The translations under genes and the position numbers were made by a program. From an uncultured Collinsella sp. (GTDB lineage: Bacteria; Actinomycetota; Coriobacteriia; Coriobacteriales; Coriobacteriaceae), in the NCBI GenBank assembly GCA_902495355.1, contig CABUWV010000009.1, forward strand, positions 52,240-116,239: DNA of 64,000 nucleotides. Direction: 5' to 3'. The first letter of the stretch is position 1; every line of letters begins with the position of its first letter. This document shows positions 1-8,957 of this stretch, in pieces. The notes beneath the pieces were generated by a model, which made no database searches, was not told where the DNA came from, and saw only the letters and a list, made by a program, of their open reading frames with translations.

Positions 1-621
1 GAGTTCGCGCTGGTCGCCATGCCCGTACTTGACGAGAGCATCGAGCAGGGGAACACCCGACAGCTCGCAAAATGGGCGCGCAATAGCCTCCATATGATCA
101 AAACCACGCCGCCGAAACGCTGCCGCCGTCGCAGGCACAAACACCACCGCATCCGCGCCGGACAGCACACCTCCGTAGCGATCGGGCGCTACGACCTGGG
201 CATGCAGGGCGGTGTCGTAGAGCAGCTCCGCCAGATACGGAGCTAGACGTCGCTCGCCCGCATCCTTGTACGCTTTAATGATGCGCGGCAGCGGATGCGC
301 ATAGACGGCGCACGCCAGACAGCGATCGAGTGCCTCCGCCATTGCCGAGGACGTGCCCTCGACCGAACACTCAGTGCACAGCAAATCCCCAAACGGGGCG
401 CCGCATCGGGTACAGCTATGACGTGGGTCGATGAGCGTGAGCGCGGCCAGGCAGTCTTGGCAAATAAGCGCACCGGCGCGTTCGCAGCCGGCACATCGCG
501 TGGGCGACAACGCCTCAAGCGCCTCGTACGTCGCGTGCTCGGCAAACGGTAGCAATTCGTCCGCAAACGGTAGGGCACCGGCTCCCTGCAGACGGCTCAA
601 TATGTTCAGATGGCTCTTCAA
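1..621 (-). CDS. comF: ComF family phosphoribosyltransferase (3' part cut by window edge)
   Basis: Open reading frame read from the minus strand in one frame from a TTG at 621 to the window edge, 207 codons without a stop. The N-terminal region has two cysteine pairs (CAGC, CQDC) followed by CTRC and CTEC, the double zinc ribbon of ComF proteins; the following region (AYKDAGERRLAPYLAELLY, later RRRGFDHMEAIA) matches the start of the phosphoribosyltransferase fold. ComF proteins work in DNA uptake in competent bacteria; a role here is inferred. The TTG start is chosen because GGGAGG lies 8 nt upstream. The active-site PRPP loop lies outside the window. The gene follows ricT at about 100 nt. 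Confidence 0.85.
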   Translation of the reverse strand, partial: MKSHLNILSRLQGAGALPFADELLPFAEHATYEALEALSPTRCAGCERAGALICQDCLAALTLIDPRHSCTRCGAPFGDLLCTECSVEGTSSAMAEALDRCLACAVYAHPLPRIIKAYKDAGERRLAPYLAELLYDTALHAQVVAPDRYGGVLSGADAVVFVPATAAAFRRRGFDHMEAIARPFCELSGVPLLDALVKYGHGDQREL

Positions 622-624
622 GAC

Positions 625-660
625 ACAACCCTCCCTACGTTCGGTCGCGGGGAGGGTTGT
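625..660 (-). promoter_or_regulatory. 11-bp hairpin that contains the comF ribosome binding site
   Basis: Positions 625-635 and 650-660 are perfectly complementary, with a 14-nt loop. On the minus strand the 3' arm carries GGGAGG, the only Shine-Dalgarno candidate for the TTG start at 621, so the folded RNA would hide it. There is no T-tract after the stem, so a simple terminator for ricT is less likely. Confidence 0.6.
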
Positions 661-723
661 TGATTCGGCGCTATGATACCCCGATGCGCTCGGGGCAAGG
701 CGGGCTAAATCCGCTCGCGGGCG

Positions 724-2415
724 TTATTCGCCGGCGGGCGGTTGCGGTGCGGACGAAGACGGAGTCGAGCCCTCGCCGCCATCCTGGCGCGGCTTGCGGG
801 AACGGCGACGGCGACGGCGCTTTTGACCCTGGTCGGCCGAGCCCTCGCCACCGCGCGGCTCGCGCTCGTCGCGAGCGGCGCCACGCGAAGCCTTGGCAGC
901 CGCTCCCCCGCCATCCCCGGGACGACGGCGCGTGACCTTGACCTCGCCATCCGAGACCTGATCGGCCACGGAGGGCACTGAGGGCTTCTGCTGCGCGCCC
1001 GAGGAATGGCGACGGCGCGGACGCGGCGTGCGCTCCTCCTCGCCACGTGACTTGCCGCCCTTGTCGGCAGGCGCATCGGAGGCCGAGGCGCCCTTGGAAG
1101 CGGCACCAGCCTCGCGAGCAGCTGCGGCGCGGAAGGCGTCCTCGCGCTCCTCGCTCGACAGATGACGGCGGCGGCGACGTGTGGGGTTCATGCCACCGCC
1201 GCGATTCTGCTGCTGGGGTTGCTGAACCTCGCGCTCGCGAGAGGCGTTCTTGCCCGCGGCTGCAGCCTCGGTAGCATCGCCCGAGCCCGCGCGCTTGCGG
1301 CGGCGACGGCCATCGGCCGCCCCCTCGGCCTCGGGTGCCTCGGCCTTGCCGCGACCCTTTCCACGGCCACGGCCCTCGCCCTGACCCTGACCGGCGCGAG
1401 CATCGGATTCGGCATCGCGACGACGACGCTTGGGCATCGACGTGCCGGCCAGACGGTCGGCACTCGACAGGCCATCGCCCACGTCGACGCCGTTCTCGCG
1501 ATCGAGCTCCATGAGCGCCAGGCGCATCTCGGGCGACTCGATGCGCTCGAGCACGTCGCGCGTCACGCAGTCGGGGCGGCAGTTGCAGCCCTGCTCGGCG
1601 GCCTTCTTTTTGCAGCCCTCCGAGCACGTCATATCGGCCAGGTTGACCTTAAAGACTTTGCCGTTCTCCAGGCGCAGCACCAGCTGCTCACGCGGCGTGT
1701 CATACTCCTGGATACGCGCCTTGCCAAGCGGCGTATCGATGAGTGTCTTCTTTTTGGGCGCTCGGCTCTTAAAGTCCTTGTAGGCCTCGAACTCGTAGCG
1801 CAGGCAGCACATCAGGCGACCGCACACGCCACTGATCTTGGACGAGTTGAGCGGCAGGTCCTGCTCTTTTGCCATGCGAATCGAGACGGGCTCAAACTGT
1901 CCGCCAAAGCGCGTGCAGCAGAGCTCCTGTCCGCACTGGGCGTAGCCACCCACCAGGCGGGTCTCGTCGCGCACGCCGATCTGGCGCATGTCGACGCGAA
2001 TGTGCAGCGTCGAGGACAGGTCCTTGACGAGCTGGCGAAAATCGACGCGCTCCTCGGCCGCAAAGTAGAACACGGCCTTCTCGCCGCCAAACAGGTACTC
2101 GACGCCGACCGGCTTCATCTCGAGGTCGAGCTCCTTGACCAGGCGGCGGAAGTCGACCATGGCCTCGTCGCCCTGGATGGCCAGGTCGTCGGCAAGCTGC
2201 AGGTCGATGTCGCTCGCCACGCGCAGCACGGGCTTGAGCGGCTGACCGATCTCATCTTGCGGCACCTCGAAGGGATCGGCCGTGACCAGGCCGATCTCGG
2301 TTCCGCGCTCGGTGGAGCAAATGGCATAATCGGCCTCGAGGATATCCAGATCCTGCGGATCGAACCACAGGTCGCGCGAGGCGTAGGTAAACTTAACGGG
2401 TACGACTAACGGCAT
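724..2415 (-). CDS. ricT: RicT/YaaT-type PSP1 domain protein with long basic tail
   Basis: 563 aa. Residues 1 to about 300 match the PSP1 C-terminal domain family (RicT/YaaT), including the cysteine pattern of the family: CGQELCC at 161-167 and CGRLMCC at 198-204, plus a further cluster (C264, C268, C277, C279, C283). In Bacillus RicT acts with RicA and RicF, carries Fe-S clusters and affects RNase Y-dependent mRNA processing; function here is by analogy. Residues about 320-563 form a low-complexity tail rich in Arg, Lys, Gly, Ala and Gln (runs such as KRRRRD), absent from typical RicT of roughly 275 aa. The start overlaps the end of holB by 10 nt, indicating translational coupling in a tmk-holB-ricT operon. 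Confidence 0.9.
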   Translation of the reverse strand: MPLVVPVKFTYASRDLWFDPQDLDILEADYAICSTERGTEIGLVTADPFEVPQDEIGQPLKPVLRVASDIDLQLADDLAIQGDEAMVDFRRLVKELDLEMKPVGVEYLFGGEKAVFYFAAEERVDFRQLVKDLSSTLHIRVDMRQIGVRDETRLVGGYAQCGQELCCTRFGGQFEPVSIRMAKEQDLPLNSSKISGVCGRLMCCLRYEFEAYKDFKSRAPKKKTLIDTPLGKARIQEYDTPREQLVLRLENGKVFKVNLADMTCSEGCKKKAAEQGCNCRPDCVTRDVLERIESPEMRLALMELDRENGVDVGDGLSSADRLAGTSMPKRRRRDAESDARAGQGQGEGRGRGKGRGKAEAPEAEGAADGRRRRKRAGSGDATEAAAAGKNASREREVQQPQQQNRGGGMNPTRRRRRHLSSEEREDAFRAAAAREAGAASKGASASDAPADKGGKSRGEEERTPRPRRRHSSGAQQKPSVPSVADQVSDGEVKVTRRRPGDGGGAAAKASRGAARDEREPRGGEGSADQGQKRRRRRRSRKPRQDGGEGSTPSSSAPQPPAGE

Positions 2416-3533
2416 TTCAGTGCCTTCCTGATATCGAACAGCATGACCTCGATGGCCAGCTGGGGAGTAACGTTTCTGGCGATGTTGCGCTCGGCGGTCG
2501 CGACTGCCTCGAGCGCCCGGGTGGCACCCGCAACATTGGTCGCGGCGGCAAGCCGACCGATCGTGTCGCGCACGTCTTCGTTTACCACGTCGGCCGCCTC
2601 GTCCTGAAGCGTCAGCAGCACGTCGCGCATGAGCGTCCGCGCGCTCGCCAGCGCTTCCATGATACCCGAACGCTCGCGCGCGTTGAGTTCGCGCTTGTTG
2701 CGGTCCTCAAGCTGCTTCAATGCTCCACGCGACAGGTAGTCGGCGTTTTGCTCGAGCACCTTTTCCTGCGTGGACTTGACCTCGGCGAGCGGCGCCTTAA
2801 CGGCGACGATGAGTGACTTGGCGCGACTGAGCACGTCGGCCTCGTCGGCGGCGATAAGCGAATCGATGGCGCGGACCATCTGACGGCGGGCGTCCTGGCG
2901 CTCGGCGCTCTTGAGGAACTCGATGCCACGCGTGGGGCTTCCCGCTACGGCGACGGCCATGCGGCAACGCGCAGGGTCCTGACCGGTGGCGCGACTCACG
3001 GCCTGCGCGGCGACGGCGGGCGATACCAGCCGAAACGGCACGCACTGGCAGCGGCTCACGATGGTGGGCAACATCACGTCTGCCGAGGTGCCCAGCAGGA
3101 TGAACATAACGTCCTCGGGCGGCTCCTCGAGTGTTTTGAGCAGTGCGTTGGCGGTGTTGGCGCGCAGCTGCTCGGCACGGTCGATGATGTAGACCTTGGC
3201 CTTGGCACGGATGGGCGCCAGCGGCACGTCGTCGAGCAGCTCGCGGGTCTGGGCGATGAGGTAGCCCGTGGCGCTCTCGGGCGTGTAATAGTGCACATCG
3301 GGGTGTGTATGGCGGGCGACGCGCACGCAGCTATCGCATGAGCCGCAGCCGTCCTGCTCGCACAGGAAGGCTTGGGCGAGCGCCCACGCGGCGTCGAGCT
3401 TGCCCGCTCCGGGCGCGCCCAAAAACAGGTAGGCGTGCGATGCGCGACCGCTGGCGACGGCATTGGTCAAAAAGTCGCGCACGCGCTCTTGGGTGTCGAG
3501 CTTGGCCAGCAGGCTTGCCTGAGCGGGGGCCAT
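2406..3533 (-). CDS. holB: DNA polymerase III delta' subunit
   Basis: 375 aa clamp-loader AAA+ ATPase. Walker A-like GAPGAGKLD, a zinc-binding cysteine cluster (CEQDGCGSCDSC), Walker B-like VYIIDRAE and the conserved LLKTLEEPPE stretch are all visible in the expected order. The ATG at 3533 lies 1 nt after the tmk stop and has AAGGAGG upstream within tmk, so a longer start inside tmk is not needed. The Walker A second residue pattern (GKLD rather than GKT/S) suggests weak or no ATP hydrolysis, as in many delta' subunits. Order tmk-holB-ricT is the common Gram-positive arrangement. Confidence 0.93.
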   Translation of the reverse strand: MAPAQASLLAKLDTQERVRDFLTNAVASGRASHAYLFLGAPGAGKLDAAWALAQAFLCEQDGCGSCDSCVRVARHTHPDVHYYTPESATGYLIAQTRELLDDVPLAPIRAKAKVYIIDRAEQLRANTANALLKTLEEPPEDVMFILLGTSADVMLPTIVSRCQCVPFRLVSPAVAAQAVSRATGQDPARCRMAVAVAGSPTRGIEFLKSAERQDARRQMVRAIDSLIAADEADVLSRAKSLIVAVKAPLAEVKSTQEKVLEQNADYLSRGALKQLEDRNKRELNARERSGIMEALASARTLMRDVLLTLQDEAADVVNEDVRDTIGRLAAATNVAGATRALEAVATAERNIARNVTPQLAIEVMLFDIRKALKCR

Positions 3534-3534
3534 G

Positions 3535-4218
3535 TTACTCGGCCTCCTTGGCAAGCGCGGCGGCGACGACATCTTGCGGAATGTCGAGGCCGTAGACGCG
3601 AACCTGCTCGACCGTCTGCGCGAAGACGTCCTCGATGGACGCGGTCGCGTCGATGAGCTTTACGCGGTTTGGTTCCTCGGCGGCAATGGCGCAAAATCCC
3701 TGGTAGACGCGCTCTTGGAAGGCCATGCCCTTGGCCTCCATGCGGTCGGCCGCACCACGGGCGGCCATGCGCAGCGCCGCCTGCTCGGGCGTGATGCGAT
3801 AGACGAGTGTGAGAGCCGGGTGCGTACCCGCGACGGCCAGGTTGTTGGCGTCGCGCACCATCTGGCGATCGAGGCCGTCGGCAAACGCCTGGTAGCAGGT
3901 CGTGGAATCGTAGAAGCGGTCGCATAGGACCACCTTGCCGGCCGCGAGGGCGGGAGCTATGACCTCGTGCACCAGCTGGGCGCGTGCGGCCTCGTAGAGC
4001 AGCAGCTCGCAGGTATCTCCCATGGCCGTGTTGGCGGGATCGAGCAGCAGGGCGCGGATCTTTTCGCTGATGGCGGTGCCGCCCGGCTCGCGCAGGCTCA
4101 CAACCTGGTAGCCAGCGAGTTCGAGCGCGCGGGCAAGCAAGCGCGCCTGCGTGGACTTGCCGGCGCCATCAACGCCCTCGAGCGTGATAAAGCTATGTTG
4201 AGCGGGCTCAAAAGCCAT
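3535..4218 (-). CDS. tmk: thymidylate kinase
   Basis: 227 aa. Phosphorylates dTMP to dTDP using ATP. The P-loop GVDGAGKST is near residues 15-23, followed by the dTMP-binding REPGGT motif and the DRF motif (LCDRFYDST), then the LID-region arginines in RGAADRMEAKG. Length fits the family (about 205-230 aa). First gene of the tmk-holB-ricT run; the stop is 1 nt from the holB start. Confidence 0.95.
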   Translation of the reverse strand: MAFEPAQHSFITLEGVDGAGKSTQARLLARALELAGYQVVSLREPGGTAISEKIRALLLDPANTAMGDTCELLLYEAARAQLVHEVIAPALAAGKVVLCDRFYDSTTCYQAFADGLDRQMVRDANNLAVAGTHPALTLVYRITPEQAALRMAARGAADRMEAKGMAFQERVYQGFCAIAAEEPNRVKLIDATASIEDVFAQTVEQVRVYGLDIPQDVVAAALAKEAE

Positions 4219-4327
4219 GGGCGCAGCCCCTTCCTACAAGGCGCGTAAATGCGAGTTATAGCAACCAAGCCATGATACCCCAGTGCTCGGCGCGTCCCAA
4301 ATCCCACCTAGCCAATGGCTACTCAGG

Positions 4328-4382
4328 CGGCAGTTAGGGACGTTCCTAAACTGCCGGCCGAAAAGGAACGTCCCAACTGCCG
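4328..4382. repeat. REP-like palindrome, copy 1 (CGGCAGTTAGGGACGTTCC type)
   Basis: Positions 4328-4347 are inverse complements of 4364-4382 (one base missing), with an inner shorter palindrome; a T-run follows at 4384-4388. The same element occurs at 5445-5503 in the same orientation and as a half copy at 33409. It lies between the divergent tmk and the zinc-ribbon gene. Confidence 0.85.
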
Positions 4383-4443
4383 GCTTTTTGGGGTGCTGGG
4401 TATAATCGTCGTATTGCATTGAAATGTGGCGAAAGGAGTGGCA

Positions 4444-5427
4444 ATGTCTCGGTATTGCGCCTCGTGCGGCAAGCTTCTTGCAGATAATGCCAAGTTCTGC
4501 ACCTCGTGCGGTGCATCCGTTGAACAAACAACCGCGAGCGATAGCCAGCCCGCTTTTGAGCAGACCGGTTCCCTCGATACGCCGCAAGCCAAGGCGGAGG
4601 ACCCCCTCGCCTATCGCCCCGACCTCGCCGCAGGCCCCGCGGCCGTCGAGACCACGCAGCGCATACCCGTCGCGAGCGGCTCGCCCCAACAGCAGCCGGC
4701 TCCCGCATACGCGCCCGCTTCGCCACAAACCCCCGCTCCCAAAAAGAGCGGCACCGGGCCGCTTATCGCCGTTATCGTTGTGCTGGTGGCGATCATCATC
4801 GCCCTGGTCGTTTTCTTTGTGATCAAGCCTTTCGACAACGCCGCCACGCAGACGACTGCCGAGGTAGCTAAGCTGCACCATGACGTCGACGACGATGACC
4901 TAAAGCCTCTCGGCGATCCCAACAGCCTGTACGACGATGATGACGATGACGACGAGGATGGCGGCGAAGCAACGCTCTCCGAGCAGAACCTCTACCGCCG
5001 ACTGAGCGAATACTACGACTTGCTCGAAGACCTCGACAACTACGTCCGTGGCTGCGCGCAGAACTTCAACGGCAGCTATCTGGAAGAAGATCGCACCACC
5101 CGTCAAAATCTCGCCGACGTCGCCGAGCGCACAGAGGACACCATCGAGCAGTATTACGACATCGTCGAGGACCTGGACGTCCCGACGAGCTCCAAGAACT
5201 ACAGTTCCTGGAAGGACATCATCGCCCTGTACGACGACCTGGATCACCGCATTGACGCAATCTGTGATGCCTGGGAGATCAGCCTGAAATACACCAAGCC
5301 TGCGGACCACAAGAATGAGATCGTGGCGCCGCTGTCGCGCGACAACGTGGCGGGCACCAATGACAATAAGTATCGCCTAGACTTTGAGGAGCGCTATCCC
5401 GGCGCCAAACCCGTCGAAGTGAACTAG
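4444..5427 (+). CDS. zinc-ribbon, single-pass membrane protein of unknown function
   Basis: 327 aa. Starts with a zinc ribbon (C5-x2-C8 and C19-x2-C22), then a Pro/Gln/Ala-rich linker, one hydrophobic segment at about 106-128, a strongly acidic run (seven Asp near 164-170) and a helical C-terminal domain of about 150 aa rich in Tyr, Asp and Glu. The topology suggests a cytoplasmic zinc ribbon and an extracellular C-terminal domain. ATG 4444 is preceded by AAAGGAG; the in-frame GTG at 4426 lacks a site. I do not recognise the C-terminal domain. The gene stands alone, flanked on both sides by the same palindrome. Confidence 0.8.
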   Translation: MSRYCASCGKLLADNAKFCTSCGASVEQTTASDSQPAFEQTGSLDTPQAKAEDPLAYRPDLAAGPAAVETTQRIPVASGSPQQQPAPAYAPASPQTPAPKKSGTGPLIAVIVVLVAIIIALVVFFVIKPFDNAATQTTAEVAKLHHDVDDDDLKPLGDPNSLYDDDDDDDEDGGEATLSEQNLYRRLSEYYDLLEDLDNYVRGCAQNFNGSYLEEDRTTRQNLADVAERTEDTIEQYYDIVEDLDVPTSSKNYSSWKDIIALYDDLDHRIDAICDAWEISLKYTKPADHKNEIVAPLSRDNVAGTNDNKYRLDFEERYPGAKPVEVN

Positions 5428-5444
5428 CGCTTTGTCGTTCCCGA

Positions 5445-5503
5445 GCCGGCAGTTAGGGACGTTCCTAAACTGCCGGCAGAAAAGGAACGTCCCTAACTGC
5501 CGG
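5445..5503. repeat. REP-like palindrome, copy 2
   Basis: Positions 5447-5466 pair perfectly with 5483-5502 (20 bp). Nearly identical to the element at 4328-4382 and in the same orientation, so the zinc-ribbon gene is bounded by direct copies. Confidence 0.88.
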
Positions 5504-5505
5504 TC

Positions 5506-5547
5506 AAAAAAAACGAGCGAGGATCGTGGGGTCCTCGCTCGTTTTTT
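5506..5547. terminator. bidirectional Rho-independent terminator
   Basis: An 11-bp perfect stem (5513-5523 with 5532-5542), an A-run on the left (5506-5513) and T-run on the right (5542-5547). It serves the plus-strand zinc-ribbon gene and the minus-strand topA, which converge here. Confidence 0.93.
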
Positions 5548-5569
5548 AGGCAATGTTTCGACCGCGCCG

Positions 5570-8164
5570 TTACTTGTCGGAGGCTACTTTCTTGGCAGTC
5601 GACTTCTTCGCGGTCGTCTTCTTGGCGGCAGTGGCTTTCTTAGCCGTCGTCTTCTTGGCCGCCGTCGTCTTCTTGGCCGTGCTCGCCTTAGTCGTGGTCT
5701 TGCGGCCGCGGGCGGGCTTCTTCTCCTTGGTCGGGCAGTCCATGTTGACGCAGATACGCCACGGGCCGCGCGCCGTGTTGACCACCACGATGGGGGCGCC
5801 GCACTCGGGGCAGGTCTCACCCGTCGCCTCGAGCTTACCGCGCGCCGGCAGAGGATAGCTTACGCCGCAGTCATCGTAGTTGGTGCAGCGGATAAAGCGC
5901 TTGCCGCTCTTCTCACTCTTGTGCGCGATCAGGTCGCCATGACGTCCGGCCTCGGCGCACACCTTGCACTCGCCCACCTTAAGGTCGGGCTCGTAGTTGG
6001 TGGGGCACGTGGGGTTCACGCAGATCTCGAAAGCCTTCTGACGGAACGGCTGGCATTTAATGCGCGGCGCGCCGCACTCGGGGCACACGGCCGCCTCGCC
6101 CTCGAGCGGACTCACCTTGACGCCGCTCGGCACCGGATAGGTCACATCGCAGTCGGGCCAGCCCATGCAGCCAATGAAGCTGCCACGGGTCTTGGCGCTC
6201 GTCTTCATAACCAGGTCCTTGCCGCACTTGGGGCAAGCTCCCACGCGCGCATCGGCCGTGACGGCGTCGCTGATGGCGTCGCCCAGCTCCTGCGTGTGCT
6301 TGAGCAGCTCGTCGAGCACGCCAGCCAGCAGCGCGCGCGAGTGCATCACGACATGCTCTTCGGTATCCTCGCCGCGCTCCACACGGGTCATGTCGCCGTC
6401 GAGCTCGCTGGTCATATCGGGGCTCGTGATGCGCGGGGCAAACTGCGACAGCGCATCGATGATGGCGATACCCAGCTGGCTCGGCTCAACGGGATCATTT
6501 TTGAGATAGCGCACGGCGTACAGGCGCTCGATGATGCTCGCGCGCGTGGACTTGGTGCCCAGGCCGCGCTTCTCCATCTCCTGCACGAGCTTGCCCTGGC
6601 TGTAGCGCGCGGGCGGCTCGGTCTGCTTGGCCTCGAGCTTAATGTCGAATACGTCGACCGTATCGCCCTGCTCAAGCGGCGGCATCTGCTCGTCGCGTTT
6701 AAGGCCATACGGGTAGGCCTCGCGGAAACCCGGGGTCACGAGCACATCGCCCGAAGCCACGAACGGCTCACCGTTCACATCGAGCTCGAGCTTGGTGTTC
6801 TCGATGGTCGCGGGACCCATGAGCGTCGCCAGGAAGCGGCGGGCGATGAGGTCGTAGAGCTTGCGCTGGCCGCCGTCGAGCGTGGACGGATCGCCCTCGC
6901 CCGTGGGATAGATAGGCGGGTGGTCGGTGGTCTCGACTTTGCCGCGCGTAGGCTTCATGGGGCCGGCAAGCACCTTTTTGCATACGGGCGCCAGCGCCGG
7001 GTTGATCTTTGCCAGGTCGCTCACCACGGCGCCCAGATCGAGCGTCGCGGGGTACACGGTATTGTCGACACGCGGGTAGCTGATGAGACCGGCCATGTAG
7101 AGGGACTCAGCGATGCGCATGGTACGCGCAGGCGAGATGCCCTCGGCCGCGGCGGCAGCCTGCAGCGAGGTGGTCGCAAACGGCGTGGGCGGCTGCTGCT
7201 TGCGCGAGCGCTTGGTCACCGCGGCGACGGTTGCCGTCTTGGCACCGTCAACGTGACCGTACGCCGTCTCAGCAGCATCCTTGTCGGTAAAGCGCGCCGT
7301 CTTGTGCGCGATCTTAAAGCGATCGTCCTCGGCAGCGCCTTGCGCGGCGCCCATGCCACGAATCTGCCAATAGTCCTCGGGCACAAACGCCATGCGCTCG
7401 CGTTCGCGCTCGACCACCAGGGCAAGCGTCGGCGTCTGCACGCGGCCGGCGGAACGCACGTTGCCAAAGCCGCCAAACTTGGCGAGCGTCAGGTAGCGCG
7501 TGAGCACCGCACCCCAAATGAGGTCGATGTGCTGACGGCTCTCGCCGGCGTCGGCCAGGTTCTGGTCGAGCGAGACGAGATTATCGAAGGCCTGCGTGAT
7601 CTCGGCCTTGGTAAACGAAGAATACTGGGCGCGGGCAACCGGCAAGTCCGGCGCAACCTCGCGCACCTTGTTGAGGGCGTCCGAACCGATCAGTTCGCCC
7701 TCGCGATCGAAGTCCGTAGCGATGATGACGCTGTCGGACTTTTTGGCGAGGTTCTTAAGCGAGCGGATGAGTTCCTTCTCGGCCGGCAGCTTAATGACGG
7801 GTGCCCAGGTGAGATACGGCAGACTCTCGAGCTTCCAGCCCTTGATGGAGATGCCGTCGGCAAGAAACGGCTTGCGCTTGGTGTCGTAGGGCGGGCGTGC
7901 CAGGCCATCGGGCATGTCGGCCGGTAGCATCTCGCCGTCCTCGGTAACCGAATACCAGCCCAGCTTTTTATCAAACAGCACGCTGTCGCAAAAATCGGGC
8001 GCAAGGATGTGACCGGCCAGGCCGATGGTCACGCACTCCTCGCCCTTCCACTCAAAACGGTAGATTGCGGTGTTGTACACCTTGTCCTTTTTGGGCTTAC
8101 CCGTGGACAGCCGCTCGGCAATCTGACGCGCGGCGTCATTTTTCTCGGCGATGATGAGCTTCAA
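5570..8164 (-). CDS. topA: type IA DNA topoisomerase (archaeal-type TopA) with zinc ribbons and Lys/Ala tail
   Basis: 864 aa. Relaxes negatively supercoiled DNA. The N-terminus (MKLIIAEKNDAA) and TOPRIM motif ATDFDREGE (D151, D153) and the active-site block ISYPRVDNTVYP (probable catalytic Tyr363) look more like archaeal TopA than the usual bacterial ITYMRTDS form. The C-terminal third carries four cysteine-based zinc-ribbon motifs (CPKCG, CPECG, CKVC, CPECG with partner Cys pairs) and ends in about 50 residues of Lys/Thr/Ala repeats (AAKKTTAKK type) likely to bind DNA non-specifically. Monocistronic between hypB and a strong terminator. Confidence 0.93.
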   Translation of the reverse strand: MKLIIAEKNDAARQIAERLSTGKPKKDKVYNTAIYRFEWKGEECVTIGLAGHILAPDFCDSVLFDKKLGWYSVTEDGEMLPADMPDGLARPPYDTKRKPFLADGISIKGWKLESLPYLTWAPVIKLPAEKELIRSLKNLAKKSDSVIIATDFDREGELIGSDALNKVREVAPDLPVARAQYSSFTKAEITQAFDNLVSLDQNLADAGESRQHIDLIWGAVLTRYLTLAKFGGFGNVRSAGRVQTPTLALVVERERERMAFVPEDYWQIRGMGAAQGAAEDDRFKIAHKTARFTDKDAAETAYGHVDGAKTATVAAVTKRSRKQQPPTPFATTSLQAAAAAEGISPARTMRIAESLYMAGLISYPRVDNTVYPATLDLGAVVSDLAKINPALAPVCKKVLAGPMKPTRGKVETTDHPPIYPTGEGDPSTLDGGQRKLYDLIARRFLATLMGPATIENTKLELDVNGEPFVASGDVLVTPGFREAYPYGLKRDEQMPPLEQGDTVDVFDIKLEAKQTEPPARYSQGKLVQEMEKRGLGTKSTRASIIERLYAVRYLKNDPVEPSQLGIAIIDALSQFAPRITSPDMTSELDGDMTRVERGEDTEEHVVMHSRALLAGVLDELLKHTQELGDAISDAVTADARVGACPKCGKDLVMKTSAKTRGSFIGCMGWPDCDVTYPVPSGVKVSPLEGEAAVCPECGAPRIKCQPFRQKAFEICVNPTCPTNYEPDLKVGECKVCAEAGRHGDLIAHKSEKSGKRFIRCTNYDDCGVSYPLPARGKLEATGETCPECGAPIVVVNTARGPWRICVNMDCPTKEKKPARGRKTTTKASTAKKTTAAKKTTAKKATAAKKTTAKKSTAKKVASDK

Positions 8165-8218
8165 AAGAGGCTCCTATCTCGTGTCTCTGCGGCTACGCCC
8201 GCCCGTATGGCGGCCGAT

Positions 8219-8902
8219 TTACGCCCTTGCTTGCTCGATCTGCCCGATGAGCCAATCGCACCAGGCATCCATGCCCTCGCCCTTGCGCGCGCTCACGGCA
8301 AACCGCGGCGCCTGCGGATTGAGGTCATCGAGTGTCTTAGTATACCTATCCATGTCAAAATCGAAAGCCGGGGCCACGTCGACCTTATTGAGCAGCTGCG
8401 CGCCAACGTGCTGGAAGATGCCCGGGTACTTGATGGGCTTGTCGTCGCCCTCGGGCACCGAGAGAATCATGATGGACAGGTTCTCACCCAGGTCAAAGTC
8501 GACCGGGCAGACCAAGTTGCCCACGTTTTCGATAAAGATGACGTCGATGTTTTCCAGACCCACAGCCTGGTCAAACGCGTCAACGGCCTCCATGATCATG
8601 TTGCCCTCGAGGTGGCACAGGCCGCCCGTGTTGATCTGGATGGCGGGCATGCCGGCTTCCTTCATGGTGATGGCGTCGACATCCGAGGCGATATCGCCCT
8701 CGATGACGGCACAGCGCAGGCCGGCCTTGTCACGCAGGCGCTCGTTGGTGCCCAGGATCGTGGTGGTCTTGCCCGAACCGGGGCTCGACAAGACGTTGAT
8801 CACATAGGTGTTTGTCTCATTAAATCGCTGACGCAGCTGATCTGCCAGGCGCTCGTTGCGCGACAGAATCGGCGACGCGATATCAATCGTTTTCTCAGCC
8901 AT
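8219..8902 (-). CDS. hypB: hydrogenase/urease nickel insertion GTPase HypB
   Basis: 227 aa G3E GTPase that helps load nickel into [NiFe]-hydrogenase. P-loop SSPGSGKTT at about 39-47, the Walker B-like EGDIASDVDA, the metal-site region GGLCHLEGNM and the NKVD guanine-specificity motif are present. The His-rich N-terminal nickel-storage segment found in some HypB proteins is missing. ATG 8902 has AAGGAG 9 nt upstream. Last gene of a tatA-tatC-hypA-hypB run; no hydrogenase genes are in the window. Confidence 0.94.
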   Translation of the reverse strand: MAEKTIDIASPILSRNERLADQLRQRFNETNTYVINVLSSPGSGKTTTILGTNERLRDKAGLRCAVIEGDIASDVDAITMKEAGMPAIQINTGGLCHLEGNMIMEAVDAFDQAVGLENIDVIFIENVGNLVCPVDFDLGENLSIMILSVPEGDDKPIKYPGIFQHVGAQLLNKVDVAPAFDFDMDRYTKTLDDLNPQAPRFAVSARKGEGMDAWCDWLIGQIEQARA

Positions 8903-8957
8903 ACTTAGCGCTCCTTACTTTGGCCCCTTTATACCCCATCACCAGATGGCTAGCGGG

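Noticed and set aside
1162..2409. 415-aa open frame on the plus strand
   Set aside because: Fully antisense to ricT, whose protein has clear family motifs; the frame is long only because of high GC, and its product is Ala/Leu-rich without motifs.
5432..7927. 831-aa open frame on the plus strand
   Set aside because: Antisense to topA across its length; composition (Arg/Ala/Leu/His-rich) is that of a shadow frame.
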